Source of the DNA: a virus
DNA: 24,651 nt
Virus record (IMG/VR): IMGVR_UViG_3300037193_001330
Span: 1 to 24,651 of that record
Strand: one strand, 5' to 3'
The position numbers and the translations under genes were made by a program. The notes below the pieces were generated by a model. The model was not told the origin of the DNA. It was given only the letters and a program-made list of their open reading frames with translations, and ran no database searches. Below, in pieces: positions 11,024-19,228 of the stretch; position 1 is the stretch's first letter; each line of letters starts with the position of its first letter.

Positions 11024-11051
11024 ATTTTACCATGAGCGGTACATTTGACAC
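11024..11051 (-). promoter_or_regulatory. Candidate sigma70-type promoter for the minus-strand secreted protein
   Basis: Read on the minus strand: GTGTCA (4 of 6 to TTGACA; plus positions 11046-11051), 16-base spacer, TAAAAT (5 of 6 to TATAAT; plus positions 11024-11029). A transcript would begin near 11017, leaving a leader of about 38 bases to the TTG start with its AGGAG. The site lies around the start of the distal tail gene. Prediction by eye. Confidence 0.4.
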
Positions 11052-11643
11052 TTCCATTGTAAGAAGCGAAGAGCTGGAAAGTATTTGGTTAACCTATCGC
11101 CAACGCTCTCTTTCTCAGCAGCGCTTTGCAGTCAGGCAGCAGGGGCATCGGTGGGGAATCACTATAACCACTAAGCCGATGGAGCGGGCAGAGTGGCAAA
11201 AGCTACTGGCATTTCATAGTCAGCAGCGCGGGCAGTACAACACATTTAGCTATACCAGCGTTGCAATGGCAGCGCCTTTAGGCAGCTTAGCGGGTAGCAC
11301 CTATAGCGTAACAGTTTCCGGCACTTCTCACGCTACCGGCGGAACGACTGTCGCTTTTACCGGCCTTCCTAACTCGTCTGTCGTGCTTAAGGCCGGGGAT
11401 TTACTGAAGTTTGCTAACCACGCCAAGGTGTATGCAGTGGAGTCCACGAGTGTGACCAGCTCAACATCCGGAACGGCAACGGCGACAATCTTCCCGGAAC
11501 TGGTTGCTACATTGGCCAATGGGGAGGCGCTTACTTATCAAAACGTGCCTTTCACGATGTCATTTGCAGATGATACACCCAGGTGGCCAGTTGACGTGAC
11601 TGGATTGATGGAAGCTCAGCTATCTCTGGAAGAGGTCTTCTAA
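11032..11643 (+). CDS. Distal tail / minor tail protein (Dit- or gpM-like)
   Basis: Protein of 203 residues at the position where the distal tail ring is expected, after the tape measure and before the hub. The N-terminal half has TYRQRSLSQQRFAVRQQGHRW, GITITTKPMERAEWQKLLAF and RGQYNTFSYTS, typical of siphophage proteins that read as R-x-W-x-I-x-x-x ... W-x-x-L-x-x-F. The middle is a Ser/Thr/Gly-rich beta insert (SVTVSGTSHATGG) that looks like a surface-exposed domain. The end, WPVDVTGLMEAQLSLEEVF, gives the closing strand of a tail-ring beta barrel. The start ATG has no good Shine-Dalgarno and lies 513 bp after PseB, behind the inverted gene. The next gene starts on the base after the stop. 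Confidence 0.65.
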   Translation: MSGTFDTSIVRSEELESIWLTYRQRSLSQQRFAVRQQGHRWGITITTKPMERAEWQKLLAFHSQQRGQYNTFSYTSVAMAAPLGSLAGSTYSVTVSGTSHATGGTTVAFTGLPNSSVVLKAGDLLKFANHAKVYAVESTSVTSSTSGTATATIFPELVATLANGEALTYQNVPFTMSFADDTPRWPVDVTGLMEAQLSLEEVF

Positions 11644-12207
11644 ATGACACAGCGGGGGATGTCTTCTCAGTTCTCAACAGAGCTTTCGCAAGACAGCATT
11701 ACCATTTACCATCTCTATCGGGGCGAATTCCCTGATGGAAACCTGTATTTTACCGATCTGCCATATGACACATCATTTGGCGGCAACACTTATTCCGGGG
11801 TTGGGAATGCGCTTGGGTATGATGCCATTGAAGAGGTGTCAGGACTTCAGGCCAATGGTGTTCGGGTTTACTTTAACGCGGCCAATGCCTCAATACTTGC
11901 TCTGTTGTTGGGTCAGAACCTTATAGACCGGCCTGTTTATATCTATCGTGGGCTGGTTGATACAAGCGGGCAGCAGGTATCCGACCCGCTGTTGATCTTT
12001 GAGGGCCGTACAGACGGAATCCAGCTTTCTGAAGATCCGGAAAAGCGGAACATGCAAATCAGCCTGGAATGTTTTGATGAAAACGTAGACTTTGAGCGGG
12101 TAAATGGACGCCGAACCAACCATGAAGAGCAGCAGATTTATTTCCCAGGGGATAAAGGGTTTGTGTTTATCGCTGATAACGTTGACAAGGTAACGGTCTG
12201 GAAATGA
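11644..12207 (+). CDS. DUF2163-like tail hub / baseplate protein
   Basis: Protein of 187 residues resembling the DUF2163 family found in gene transfer agents and related siphophages. It shows ITIYHLYRGEFPDGNLYFTD, FGGNTYSGV, VRVYFNAANASILALLLGQNL, DRPVYIYRGLV, PLLIFEGRTDGIQLSEDP, and the closing RKMQIS-like strand seen here as RNMQISLECFDENVDFERVN. This fold packs in the tail-tip hub between the distal ring and the central J-like protein. ATG directly follows the previous stop; the next gene overlaps by 4 bp (ATGA). Confidence 0.75.
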   Translation: MTQRGMSSQFSTELSQDSITIYHLYRGEFPDGNLYFTDLPYDTSFGGNTYSGVGNALGYDAIEEVSGLQANGVRVYFNAANASILALLLGQNLIDRPVYIYRGLVDTSGQQVSDPLLIFEGRTDGIQLSEDPEKRNMQISLECFDENVDFERVNGRRTNHEEQQIYFPGDKGFVFIADNVDKVTVWK

Positions 12208-12626
12208 TGAAAATCAAGGATCATCATCGGGCATTGACCGATTACATTAATGCAACGCTGGGCTTGCCTTTTGAGTGGGGTGTGCGGGATTGCGTAACCT
12301 ATGCCATAGGCGCATTGGAGTCCATGATCGGCATGGAGGGTGAAAAGCCAGAATTTACCTATCGCACCCGCGAAGATGCAATGGAATTTGCAAAAAGCTG
12401 GCGCCTTAAGGATGGGATGATTGCCCAGCTTAATGCCTATGAAGTCCCGCATCATTTTCACCAGCCTGGAGATATCGCTATTGTTGAGCGTGACGGGCTT
12501 GAATGTGCACATGTTGTGTTCGACCGCCGGGCGTATGCACCTCTTTTGGGTGACAGGGTAAGACCTTTCAACATGAAGGCGCTTTATGAAGAGTGTCCGG
12601 ACGTCAAGATTTTAAGGTTTGATTGA
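12204..12626 (+). CDS. NlpC/P60-like tail assembly protein (lambda gpK-like, DUF6950-like)
   Basis: Protein of 140 residues located between hub and tail-tip genes, the standard place of a tail-associated cysteine peptidase. It contains PFEWGVRDCVTYAIGA with Cys30 as the expected nucleophile, the strand region HQPGDIAIVERDG, and ECAHVVFDRRAYAPL with His103 as the expected catalytic His. This Cys-then-His order fits NlpC/P60. In lambda-like phages the equivalent protein helps tail-tip assembly and may open peptidoglycan during DNA entry. Starts as ATGA overlap with the hub gene and ends one base into the next start. Confidence 0.78.
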   Translation: MMKIKDHHRALTDYINATLGLPFEWGVRDCVTYAIGALESMIGMEGEKPEFTYRTREDAMEFAKSWRLKDGMIAQLNAYEVPHHFHQPGDIAIVERDGLECAHVVFDRRAYAPLLGDRVRPFNMKALYEECPDVKILRFD

Positions 12627-15523
12627 TGACCTCTTGCTTACGGGCCTTCTTGTTGGCTGCACTGCTATTGGTGCTTTTGCCGCTCCCCGCTCATGCTGAG
12701 CCCATCAGTATCATTCTATCTGCTATTGCTGCGGCTGTTTCCATTGCAGGCATCGTCAAAGCGGTTGTTGGTGCAGTTATTGCCGCAGGATTAAGTTTGG
12801 CTGCAAATGCGATCTTTGCAAGCAAGCCAAGGCGGCCATCGTTCGGCGGGATTTCAAACCTGTCCCGTGAAATTATTGAAAACAAGCAAGGCACAGTTGA
12901 ATATATCCCTGTTGTTTACGGGCAACATAAAGTAGGCGGAGTTCGGGTTTTTGAAGAAGTCAGTCAGAGCCGGCTCTTTTTGGTAACTGTCTTCTGCGAA
13001 GGTCCTATCAGCTCAATAGATAAAATATATATAGACGGGGTTGACGCGACGGATGATCGCTTCGATGGACTGGTAGAAGCCTATACTTTTTTAGGATCTG
13101 ACGATCAAAGCGTAACGGAGTGGACGCACGCAATCGGTAGCGGCCCTGCCGACTTTCTGGCCGCCAACCCTCCAGGCTGGACAGCGGATCATCGTTTGCG
13201 CGGCTGTGCGGGCGTGGCGCTAAGATTAAGAAAAAATACAAACAAGTTCCCGCGAATTCCGGTTATAACAGGCTTGGTCAGCGGGAAAAAAGTGTATGAC
13301 CCACGGGATCTCACCACTAAATACACAACCAACCCGGCTCTATGCGCAAGGGATTACTACACTAGCACCCGTTATGGCGCCCGTATTCCCAGTAGCCGGA
13401 TAGATGATACTAGCTTTATTGATGCCGCCAATTATTTTGACCAGACGGTCAACTATGGCAACGGCAATCAAAAGCGCTTTGAGATGAATGGTATCCTCGA
13501 TACGTCTCAGCGGGTTTGGGACAACATTGAGGACATGATGAGGTGCTGTAACTCGTTACCAAAGCGGGTTAACGGGAAACACGGTATTCTACCTCTAAAA
13601 ACAGAAACCGTGGCTTTTACTTTCACGGATGACAACGTGACTGGCGGCATTCATGTTGAACGGCTTGGGAAACGCTTCAAGAAAAACAAGGTTAATGGCC
13701 AGTTCATTAACCCTGATAACAATTGGCAGGCTGACTTGTATGTGGCTTCAGATGCAACCTACAAAACCCAAGACAATAATCTAGATCTGACCACGGAGCT
13801 GGAGCTGCCAATGGTTACCAACTGGTATCAAGCAGCTCATCTGACTAACGTTGCCTTAAGGCAGTCTCGTCTGGAAGAAAAATACACATTCAATGCCACA
13901 CATGAATCTCTCAAGCTCGAAATCGGTGACGTGGCTCAGATGACGCACAGCTTGTATGGGTTTTCTGGTAAGCAGATGCGAATTACCAGTTTAACCATTA
14001 ACCCAGATGGCGCAATAGGTGTAGGGGCTGAGGAGTACGATGCAGATGTCTACAATACGACATCAGCAAACGAGCCCAATCCCGGAAGCAGTACCACTTT
14101 CGGTAGCCCATTTGAGATAGACCCTCCTGGCACTCCATCCATTTCCCAAAGCTTTACAACCAATAGCGCCGGTTTTGTGGTCAATGTTGTAACGCTTTCA
14201 TGGACTGAACCTGTCAGCGCCCAAGTTGCCAGATATATTGTGGAATACAAGCTATCCAGTTCTTCCGATTGGATAAAAGCAGGGGAGCCAGAATCAACAA
14301 CATTTTCAATTTCTGACATTGTCGCTGGAGTCTATGATTTTGCTGTTTCTGCGGTAAACACCATTGGTCGAATTAGCGACAGGTCCACACGCACCAGTAT
14401 CGGAATAACCAATAATACAGACGCACCAGAGGATGTAACCGGATTCACTCATGAATTTACCAGCGGGGAGCAAATCACCCTACGCTGGGATAGAAATTCG
14501 GATGTCACAGTTGGAGGGGGTTACCGAATCCGGCTAAGTAACAAAACCAGTGGTGCGGCTTGGACGGATTTTCCGCAGCTTAATATCCTGGTTCCTGAGC
14601 GAGCGACTACGGTTACTTTGGGTCTTCTGGAAGGCACTTATATGATCAAGGCTGAAAATCTTGCCGGAGTGCAAAGTGAAAACGTTGCCAGTATTCCTAT
14701 TGTTCTTCCCGATCATGATGAATGGGTCAATGTCACATCAGTGACAGAATCGACCACTTTTGGCGGGTCACATTCCAACACAGAAAGCTCTACTGGCACC
14801 CTGACTCTTTCTGCGACAAGTAGCGGCGGGTATTACACCAGCGGCACTTATCTGGGTACTAGCTTGGTGCTATGGGATGACTTCACCGGGCTGATCGACA
14901 GCTATACCACTACCACCATAGATGAAATGGTTGGCAGCGGTATTGATCTTGGTGGCACCTATTCCTTTAAGCTTACTCGTGATTCCAGCGGAACGCTCTC
15001 CAACACGGCATCCAACTGGGATAGCTTCACCGATAACATTGATACCTATACCAGTGTGAATGTAGATGACATGGCCGGACGTTCCACTGTCGATGTGAAG
15101 CACTATTTTGCCACCAGCACCCAAAACAGCACCGGCCCTTTTGGGGAATTTCAGCAGTTGCAGACGGTGGAGTCAGTCGGGCGATATCTGAAGTTCAAAA
15201 CCACTATTGACACTGAATCCAACACGGAAAACGTGAATATTCAGGAATTGGCCTTCCATGTTTGGATGAAGCGCCGGGCTGAATCAGGGTCTAACATTTC
15301 GGTGTCGTCATCCGGAGGCACTATTTCATTTGCGGCCCCGTTTTATGCAACTCCCAATATTCAAGTGTTTCCCTTTAACGGCTCTGCTGGCCAGTATGTA
15401 ACTGCTACCACCAGCCAAACCAGCCGTACTGGCTTTTCAGTAGCTTATTTTACTTCTTCAGGCGGGCAAACCAGCGGAAAGATAAGCTGGGCGGCGTTTG
15501 GTTACGGAAAGGAAATTTTATGA
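12626..15523 (+). CDS. Tail-tip central / host specificity protein (lambda gpJ-like)
   Basis: Large protein of 965 residues, the central tail tip that contacts the receptor. It opens with a signal-peptide-like segment (residues 1-25, Ala/Leu-rich, ending PAHAEP) and continues with a hydrophobic Ala/Val/Ile-rich stretch to about residue 65, probably the gpI-like insertion helix. Then come GTVEYIPVVYGQHKVGG, YDPRDLTTKYTTNPALCARD, YYTSTRYGARIPSSRIDD and RVWDNIEDMMRCCNSLPKR, the phage tail J core. Two fibronectin type III-like domains lie at about 498-595 and 600-695. The C-terminal 270 residues are Ser/Thr/Gly-rich with a duplicated motif (WDDFTGLIDSYT near 750 and WDSFTDNIDTYT near 797). ATG at 12626 shares a base with the previous stop; a TTG three bases earlier is less likely. 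Confidence 0.9.
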   Translation: MTSCLRAFLLAALLLVLLPLPAHAEPISIILSAIAAAVSIAGIVKAVVGAVIAAGLSLAANAIFASKPRRPSFGGISNLSREIIENKQGTVEYIPVVYGQHKVGGVRVFEEVSQSRLFLVTVFCEGPISSIDKIYIDGVDATDDRFDGLVEAYTFLGSDDQSVTEWTHAIGSGPADFLAANPPGWTADHRLRGCAGVALRLRKNTNKFPRIPVITGLVSGKKVYDPRDLTTKYTTNPALCARDYYTSTRYGARIPSSRIDDTSFIDAANYFDQTVNYGNGNQKRFEMNGILDTSQRVWDNIEDMMRCCNSLPKRVNGKHGILPLKTETVAFTFTDDNVTGGIHVERLGKRFKKNKVNGQFINPDNNWQADLYVASDATYKTQDNNLDLTTELELPMVTNWYQAAHLTNVALRQSRLEEKYTFNATHESLKLEIGDVAQMTHSLYGFSGKQMRITSLTINPDGAIGVGAEEYDADVYNTTSANEPNPGSSTTFGSPFEIDPPGTPSISQSFTTNSAGFVVNVVTLSWTEPVSAQVARYIVEYKLSSSSDWIKAGEPESTTFSISDIVAGVYDFAVSAVNTIGRISDRSTRTSIGITNNTDAPEDVTGFTHEFTSGEQITLRWDRNSDVTVGGGYRIRLSNKTSGAAWTDFPQLNILVPERATTVTLGLLEGTYMIKAENLAGVQSENVASIPIVLPDHDEWVNVTSVTESTTFGGSHSNTESSTGTLTLSATSSGGYYTSGTYLGTSLVLWDDFTGLIDSYTTTTIDEMVGSGIDLGGTYSFKLTRDSSGTLSNTASNWDSFTDNIDTYTSVNVDDMAGRSTVDVKHYFATSTQNSTGPFGEFQQLQTVESVGRYLKFKTTIDTESNTENVNIQELAFHVWMKRRAESGSNISVSSSGGTISFAAPFYATPNIQVFPFNGSAGQYVTATTSQTSRTGFSVAYFTSSGGQTSGKISWAAFGYGKEIL

Positions 15524-15876
15524 TCCCAGGTGAATTGTATTTCACGACCAGAGGCATTGCTGAAATCCAATCGTTCTACACGGAAGACGGGACAGACAAA
15601 GTTCGGTTTTGGCTGCATAGCGTGGATAAGGAAGACGGTGTTACGGCAGATGGCGGCTATACACTAATGAGCACTATCCCAACTGTCTTGCAGGAATGGA
15701 TTGATGATTTTCCCAGGGACATTGAAGAGCGCCGCTGTTCAGTTGCGGCTATTAAAGATAGATACCCTCAGCAGCGGGACAAATGCAACGCTATTCTGGA
15801 ACGCATTAAAGCCACCAAAACAGCCGATGCTCAGGTGAAAGTTCGTCACTTTGAAGATAAAAAGGTGATGCCATGA
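15520..15876 (+). CDS. Hypothetical protein between tail tip and fibre
   Basis: 118-residue protein of unknown function, coupled to the tail-tip gene by an ATGA overlap and to the fibre gene by a second ATGA overlap, so it is part of the tail-tip/fibre transcript. It is mixed alpha/beta: N-terminal GELYFTTRGIAEIQSFYTED and VRFWLHSVDKEDG, then a helical half rich in charged residues (EWIDDFPRDIEERRCSVAA, RYPQQRDKCNAILERIKA). There is no signal peptide or membrane segment. By position it may be a fibre chaperone or fibre attachment protein; this is inference only. Confidence 0.8.
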   Translation: MIPGELYFTTRGIAEIQSFYTEDGTDKVRFWLHSVDKEDGVTADGGYTLMSTIPTVLQEWIDDFPRDIEERRCSVAAIKDRYPQQRDKCNAILERIKATKTADAQVKVRHFEDKKVMP

Positions 15877-17000
15877 GCCCTTTACATGACTACAACCTCG
15901 CAAATCAAACGCCGGCCAGCTACAGAACCGATCACAACAACCTCAATCTAGCCATAGCCGGTTGTAACGCCTCATCCAGTGGAATCACGACCACTTACGC
16001 CCACATGCTTTATGCGGACGTGTCGTCAAGCGGTTGGATGCGACAACGGAACGCGGCAGACAGCACGTTTAACTATTTATACAAAACTGATGCGGCTGGA
16101 GGAGTCTGCACCTATGCGGGCAGTCCGAGCACAAATCATATTGGCAGATTTGTCGGGCAATTTGTGTTTGACACCAGCAACACTGTCTACTACTACAACA
16201 CACTGGCCGGAACCTCCTCTCAGGCGACATGGTCCATGGTTGCGTCCAGTTCGGCATATAATGCCAGTGGTTTTCCAAAAGGATATATCCATGGCCTAAT
16301 CCCAACTTATGCTAGTGCGGCCAGCTTCACCATATCAGCCGGGGGCTGTCGAGATTCTGGAAATGTGGCAGATATCTCTATTTCTACCGCTTATACGGTA
16401 AATATTACCGTGTCTGGTGCTGGCGGGTTGTCTACCAGCGAAACCGAATCCACTAGTGGTAGTTGGTATTACTGTTTCGCTATGCGTAAGAGCGGAGACG
16501 GGACGGTCAATTTTATTCTGACCGCTTCCTCCAGCGGTGCAGTCTTGCCGAGTGGATATGACCAGACCAGAATGCTGCCCTTCGCCATCCGGAACACCAC
16601 CCAGGCGAATTTTCTGCGGTGGAGCGTAATAGAAGGCTGGCCGCAGCGGCCATATATTAAATATGACGAAACACATCAGGATCCTGGGAGCGCTGTTGGC
16701 ACTTGCAATCTACTTGATGGCGGATCGGCCAGCACATATACGGCCGTAACAATGACTTCTTTTGTTCCTCCGATATCAAATATTGCCAGAATCTTGGTGG
16801 GGAATACGGCCGCCACTGCTCAGATAGAGGTGTCAATTCGGCCCACAGGGCAGACTTACCAAATGGTGCACCAAACACAGCCAAGCCAATGGCATCCGAC
16901 GACAGTTACAAATTTATCAACCAGCAAGCAATTTGATTACGCCGTTGGAAGCGGCTCCGTTGATATCGATATCGACGGTTATTATGTTACCGAGCTGTGA
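15873..17000 (+). CDS. Tail fibre-like protein 1
   Basis: Protein of 375 residues, rich in Ser, Thr, Gly and Tyr. Residues 5-20, HDYNLANQTPASYRTD, recur almost exactly at the start of the second fibre (19229), so this is a shared attachment domain with divergent distal parts. After it comes GWMRQRNAADSTFNYLYKTD, a particle-anchoring pattern common in tail fibres that display a domain after a W-x-x-R-N segment. The rest is beta-strand rich and lacks recognisable catalytic motifs. ATGA overlap with the previous gene, AGGTGA as ribosome-binding sequence. Likely role: receptor binding. The sugar genes follow two bases after the stop. Confidence 0.72.
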   Translation: MSPLHDYNLANQTPASYRTDHNNLNLAIAGCNASSSGITTTYAHMLYADVSSSGWMRQRNAADSTFNYLYKTDAAGGVCTYAGSPSTNHIGRFVGQFVFDTSNTVYYYNTLAGTSSQATWSMVASSSAYNASGFPKGYIHGLIPTYASAASFTISAGGCRDSGNVADISISTAYTVNITVSGAGGLSTSETESTSGSWYYCFAMRKSGDGTVNFILTASSSGAVLPSGYDQTRMLPFAIRNTTQANFLRWSVIEGWPQRPYIKYDETHQDPGSAVGTCNLLDGGSASTYTAVTMTSFVPPISNIARILVGNTAATAQIEVSIRPTGQTYQMVHQTQPSQWHPTTVTNLSTSKQFDYAVGSGSVDIDIDGYYVTEL

Positions 17001-17002
17001 GG

Positions 17003-17791
17003 ATGAAAATAGTTGTTCTGGGCGCCAGCGGCATGCTTGGTTGCGCCTTGATGGCCGAAGGGCAAGGACGCGGGCATGAGATGACCGGGGAGCGGGTAGA
17101 GCTAACCGATGGAGCAGCCTTAAAGGCCCACCTGGAAAAACACCAACCCGATCTTGTCATCAATTCGGCAGCATTAACCGATCTGAGGAGATGCGAGGCG
17201 GACGCCCGGCTTGCTTACGCTATCAACGCAAAGCCAGTTGAAATAATGGCGCAATACAGGTTGATTCAGATTTCCAGTGATCAATGTCAAGGGGAATTGT
17301 TCAATGAGTATGCTCGATCTAAGTGGTATGGCGAATGTTATGCCATGGATGGACTGGTTATCCGGACTAATATTGTTGGCCTTAACAATATGGGATGGGC
17401 CATAGAGGCCATTGAAAATGACTCTCCAGTTACCTTGTTTGACGACTATCACACATCCAGCATTGATATCTGGAGCTTTTCGGAAATCCTGTTTGACCTG
17501 CTGGAACAGCATCCGGGCGAGACAGGGATTCTAAACATTGCCAGCAAGGACACGGTGAGCAAAAAGGAATTCGTCGAGGCTCTAGCTGGCAGGATGGGAA
17601 AGAAATTGACCAATGCCAAGGCTGGCAGTGTGAAAGACTTGTTGCCCAAGAGAAACCTGAATAACAGGCTGGATGTCAGCAGGATTGAGGGCTTACTAAA
17701 CCGGAAGATGCCGGATTTAAACAAAGTGGTTAATTCATTGGCGGAAAGGCGGAACCTATGTACCAACCAATCACGATTGGCGATCGTCTGA
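17003..17791 (+). CDS. RmlD-like SDR oxidoreductase (dTDP-4-dehydrorhamnose reductase family)
   Basis: Extended SDR enzyme of 262 residues. N-terminal MKIVVLGASGMLG contains the NAD(P)-binding Gly7-x2-Gly10-x2-Gly13; DLVINSAALTDLRRCE, AINAKPVEIMA and the catalytic Tyr103-x3-Lys107 (YARSK) follow, with SSDQ upstream at residues 91-94. The C-terminal half has TSSIDIWSFSEILFDLL and a GILNIASKDTVSKKEF segment as in RmlD. Shorter than typical RmlD (about 290). ATG 17003 gives the standard N-terminus; GTG at 16997 would create a GTGA overlap with the fibre gene and adds two residues. The 3' end overlaps the NeuB-like gene by 34 bp. Probably a sugar-nucleotide or nonulosonate reductase/epimerase; exact substrate unknown. 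Confidence 0.85.
   Translation: MKIVVLGASGMLGCALMAEGQGRGHEMTGERVELTDGAALKAHLEKHQPDLVINSAALTDLRRCEADARLAYAINAKPVEIMAQYRLIQISSDQCQGELFNEYARSKWYGECYAMDGLVIRTNIVGLNNMGWAIEAIENDSPVTLFDDYHTSSIDIWSFSEILFDLLEQHPGETGILNIASKDTVSKKEFVEALAGRMGKKLTNAKAGSVKDLLPKRNLNNRLDVSRIEGLLNRKMPDLNKVVNSLAERRNLCTNQSRLAIV
17740..17755 (+). repeat. 16-bp leader repeat, copy 2 (before NeuB-like gene)
   Basis: Second copy of GGCGGAAAGGCGGAAC, again ending two bases before an ATG (17758). This copy lies inside the last codons of the RmlD-like gene, where it encodes part of the C-terminal LAERRN, so it must satisfy both coding and translation-initiation roles. Confidence 0.85.
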
Positions 17792-18702
17792 TCACAGATG
17801 ACAGCCAGACTTTTTTCATTGCAGATATTGCCAGCAATCATGACGCGGATTTAAACCGGGCCATTGACCTGATCCACCTAGCGGCCGAGGCCGGGGCAGA
17901 CGCGGTGAAATTTCAGCACTTTTTAGCGGACGAAATTGTCAGCGATGAAGGGTTTCAGAAAGTCGGTAAGCAGTCTCATCAAACCGACTGGCCTTTGTCG
18001 GTTTATGAAACTTACAAAAAATACGAACTCAACCGGGAATGGACCGCCACACTGGCAGAAGAAGCTAGAGAAGCCGGGGTTGTGTTTATGTCTACCCCGT
18101 ATGACTTGGAAGCGGTGGAGCATTTAGATCCTTATGTCCCGGCCTGGAAGGTGGGCTCCGGGGATTTTGGTTGGGCTCCTTTGTTGAGGGCTCTCCTTGA
18201 GACAGGCAAACCGGTGATAATGGCGACAGGGGCAACGTCAGAAAGTGAGATCATAGGGTTAACCTCCAGTTTAGCCTTTTCGGCACCTAACAGCCCCATT
18301 GCCCTCATGCAGTGCAACACTAGCTACACTGGTAGCCTGGAAAACTTCAAGTACATTAACCTGCGTGTCATCAACTGGCTTCGAAATACATTCCCAGGAA
18401 TGACTGTAGGCCTTTCCGACCACACCCCAGGTCATGCCACCGTGCTGGGCGCGGTAACACTTGGCGCCAGGCTGATTGAAAAGCATTTCACTGATAACAA
18501 CAGCCGGATCGGCCCGGACCATGCTTTTTCTATGAATCCCAAAAGCTGGCGCGAAATGGTTGACCGATCTAGAGAGCTTGAAGCGGCTTTAGGCGACGGC
18601 ATTAAACGGGTAGAAGAGAACGAGCGGGAAACCCGTATCCTGCAACGTCGTGGCAGGTGGATAGTCAAGGGCGTCGAAAAAGATTTGAGGCCTGCATTAT
18701 GA
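17758..18702 (+). CDS. NeuB/PseI-type nonulosonic acid synthase lacking the SAF domain
   Basis: PEP-dependent synthase of 314 residues that condenses a 6-carbon N-acyl amino sugar with phosphoenolpyruvate to form a 9-carbon nonulosonate (sialic, legionaminic or pseudaminic type). Seen: FFIADIASNHDADLNRA, DAVKFQHF (Lys51, Gln53; PEP region), STPYDLEAVEHLDPYVPAWK, VGSGD, MATGAT, QCNTSYTG, GLSDHTPGH (His222) and IEKHFTDN (His243). The two His are 21 residues apart, as are the metal ligands of meningococcal NeuB. The barrel is complete but the protein stops at RRGRWIVKGVEKDLRPAL, where the C-terminal antifreeze-like SAF domain (about 50-60 residues) would begin. Start is marked by the 16-bp leader; the stop overlaps the next gene as ATGA. 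Confidence 0.92.
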   Translation: MYQPITIGDRLITDDSQTFFIADIASNHDADLNRAIDLIHLAAEAGADAVKFQHFLADEIVSDEGFQKVGKQSHQTDWPLSVYETYKKYELNREWTATLAEEAREAGVVFMSTPYDLEAVEHLDPYVPAWKVGSGDFGWAPLLRALLETGKPVIMATGATSESEIIGLTSSLAFSAPNSPIALMQCNTSYTGSLENFKYINLRVINWLRNTFPGMTVGLSDHTPGHATVLGAVTLGARLIEKHFTDNNSRIGPDHAFSMNPKSWREMVDRSRELEAALGDGIKRVEENERETRILQRRGRWIVKGVEKDLRPAL

Positions 18703-19226
18703 TCCGTGGCGATTCTGTAGGGTTGCGGGCTGTTGATTATCAAGACCTGACCAAGCTGCTGGAATGGCGTAACAGGCCAGAGTATCGATGCTACTTCCGT
18801 GAAAATCGGGAACTGAATTGGGAACAGCAAAAAGCGTGGTTTTTTGAAAAGGTCTTAAAAGACAAAAATACCCGCATGTTTACCATGGTCCGCTTGTCAG
18901 ACGGACTATTAATTGGTGCTTGTGGGCTTTGCTATATCGACTGGGTGAACGGCAGCGCTGACTTCTCTATCTATATTGGCCATGATGACTTGTACATTGA
19001 TGAAACGTTAGCTCCAGACGCGGCAAAGACCATGATCCGTTATGGTTTTGATGAAATGCGGTTGCATCGGCTTTGGGCAGAAGTGTACGGCTTCGATAAG
19101 CAAAAACAGGCCATGTTCAAGAGCCTGGGCTTTAACGTGGATGGCGTTCACCCGGAAACCAACTGGCATGATGGCCAATGGCATGATTCGGTCTATTTTT
19201 CCATGTTGAATAACGACCAGAGGTAA
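18699..19226 (+). CDS. GNAT N-acetyltransferase, PseH-like
   Basis: RimJ/RimL-like acetyltransferase of 175 residues, starting at the ATG that overlaps the synthase stop (ATGA); the in-frame codon at 18657 is inside the synthase gene and is rejected. N-terminal RGDSVGLRAVDYQDLTKLLE is followed by WRNRPEYRCYF; the WRN motif is characteristic of PseH and related sugar N-acetyltransferases. Further on, GLLIGACGLCYIDW and ADFSIYIG form the central strands, and RLWAEVYGFDKQKQAMFKSL the acetyl-CoA side. PseH acetylates the C4 amino group of UDP-4-amino-4,6-dideoxy-AltNAc. Location in one run with the RmlD-like and NeuB-like genes supports this. A Shine-Dalgarno for the following fibre gene overlaps its last codons. 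Confidence 0.85.
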   Translation: MIRGDSVGLRAVDYQDLTKLLEWRNRPEYRCYFRENRELNWEQQKAWFFEKVLKDKNTRMFTMVRLSDGLLIGACGLCYIDWVNGSADFSIYIGHDDLYIDETLAPDAAKTMIRYGFDEMRLHRLWAEVYGFDKQKQAMFKSLGFNVDGVHPETNWHDGQWHDSVYFSMLNNDQR

Positions 19227-19228
19227 AC

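Noticed and set aside
11019-11047. TTGACA on the + strand near the distal tail gene as a promoter
   Set aside because: The -35 hexamer is perfect but no acceptable -10 lies 15-19 bp downstream (best match 2-3 of 6).
12138-12512. 124-codon minus-strand open frame
   Set aside because: Antisense shadow of the NlpC/P60-like gene, whose catalytic motifs and ATGA coupling are clear.
18432-18830. 132-codon minus-strand open frame
   Set aside because: Antisense to the NeuB-like/PseH-like junction; no family pattern or start signals.
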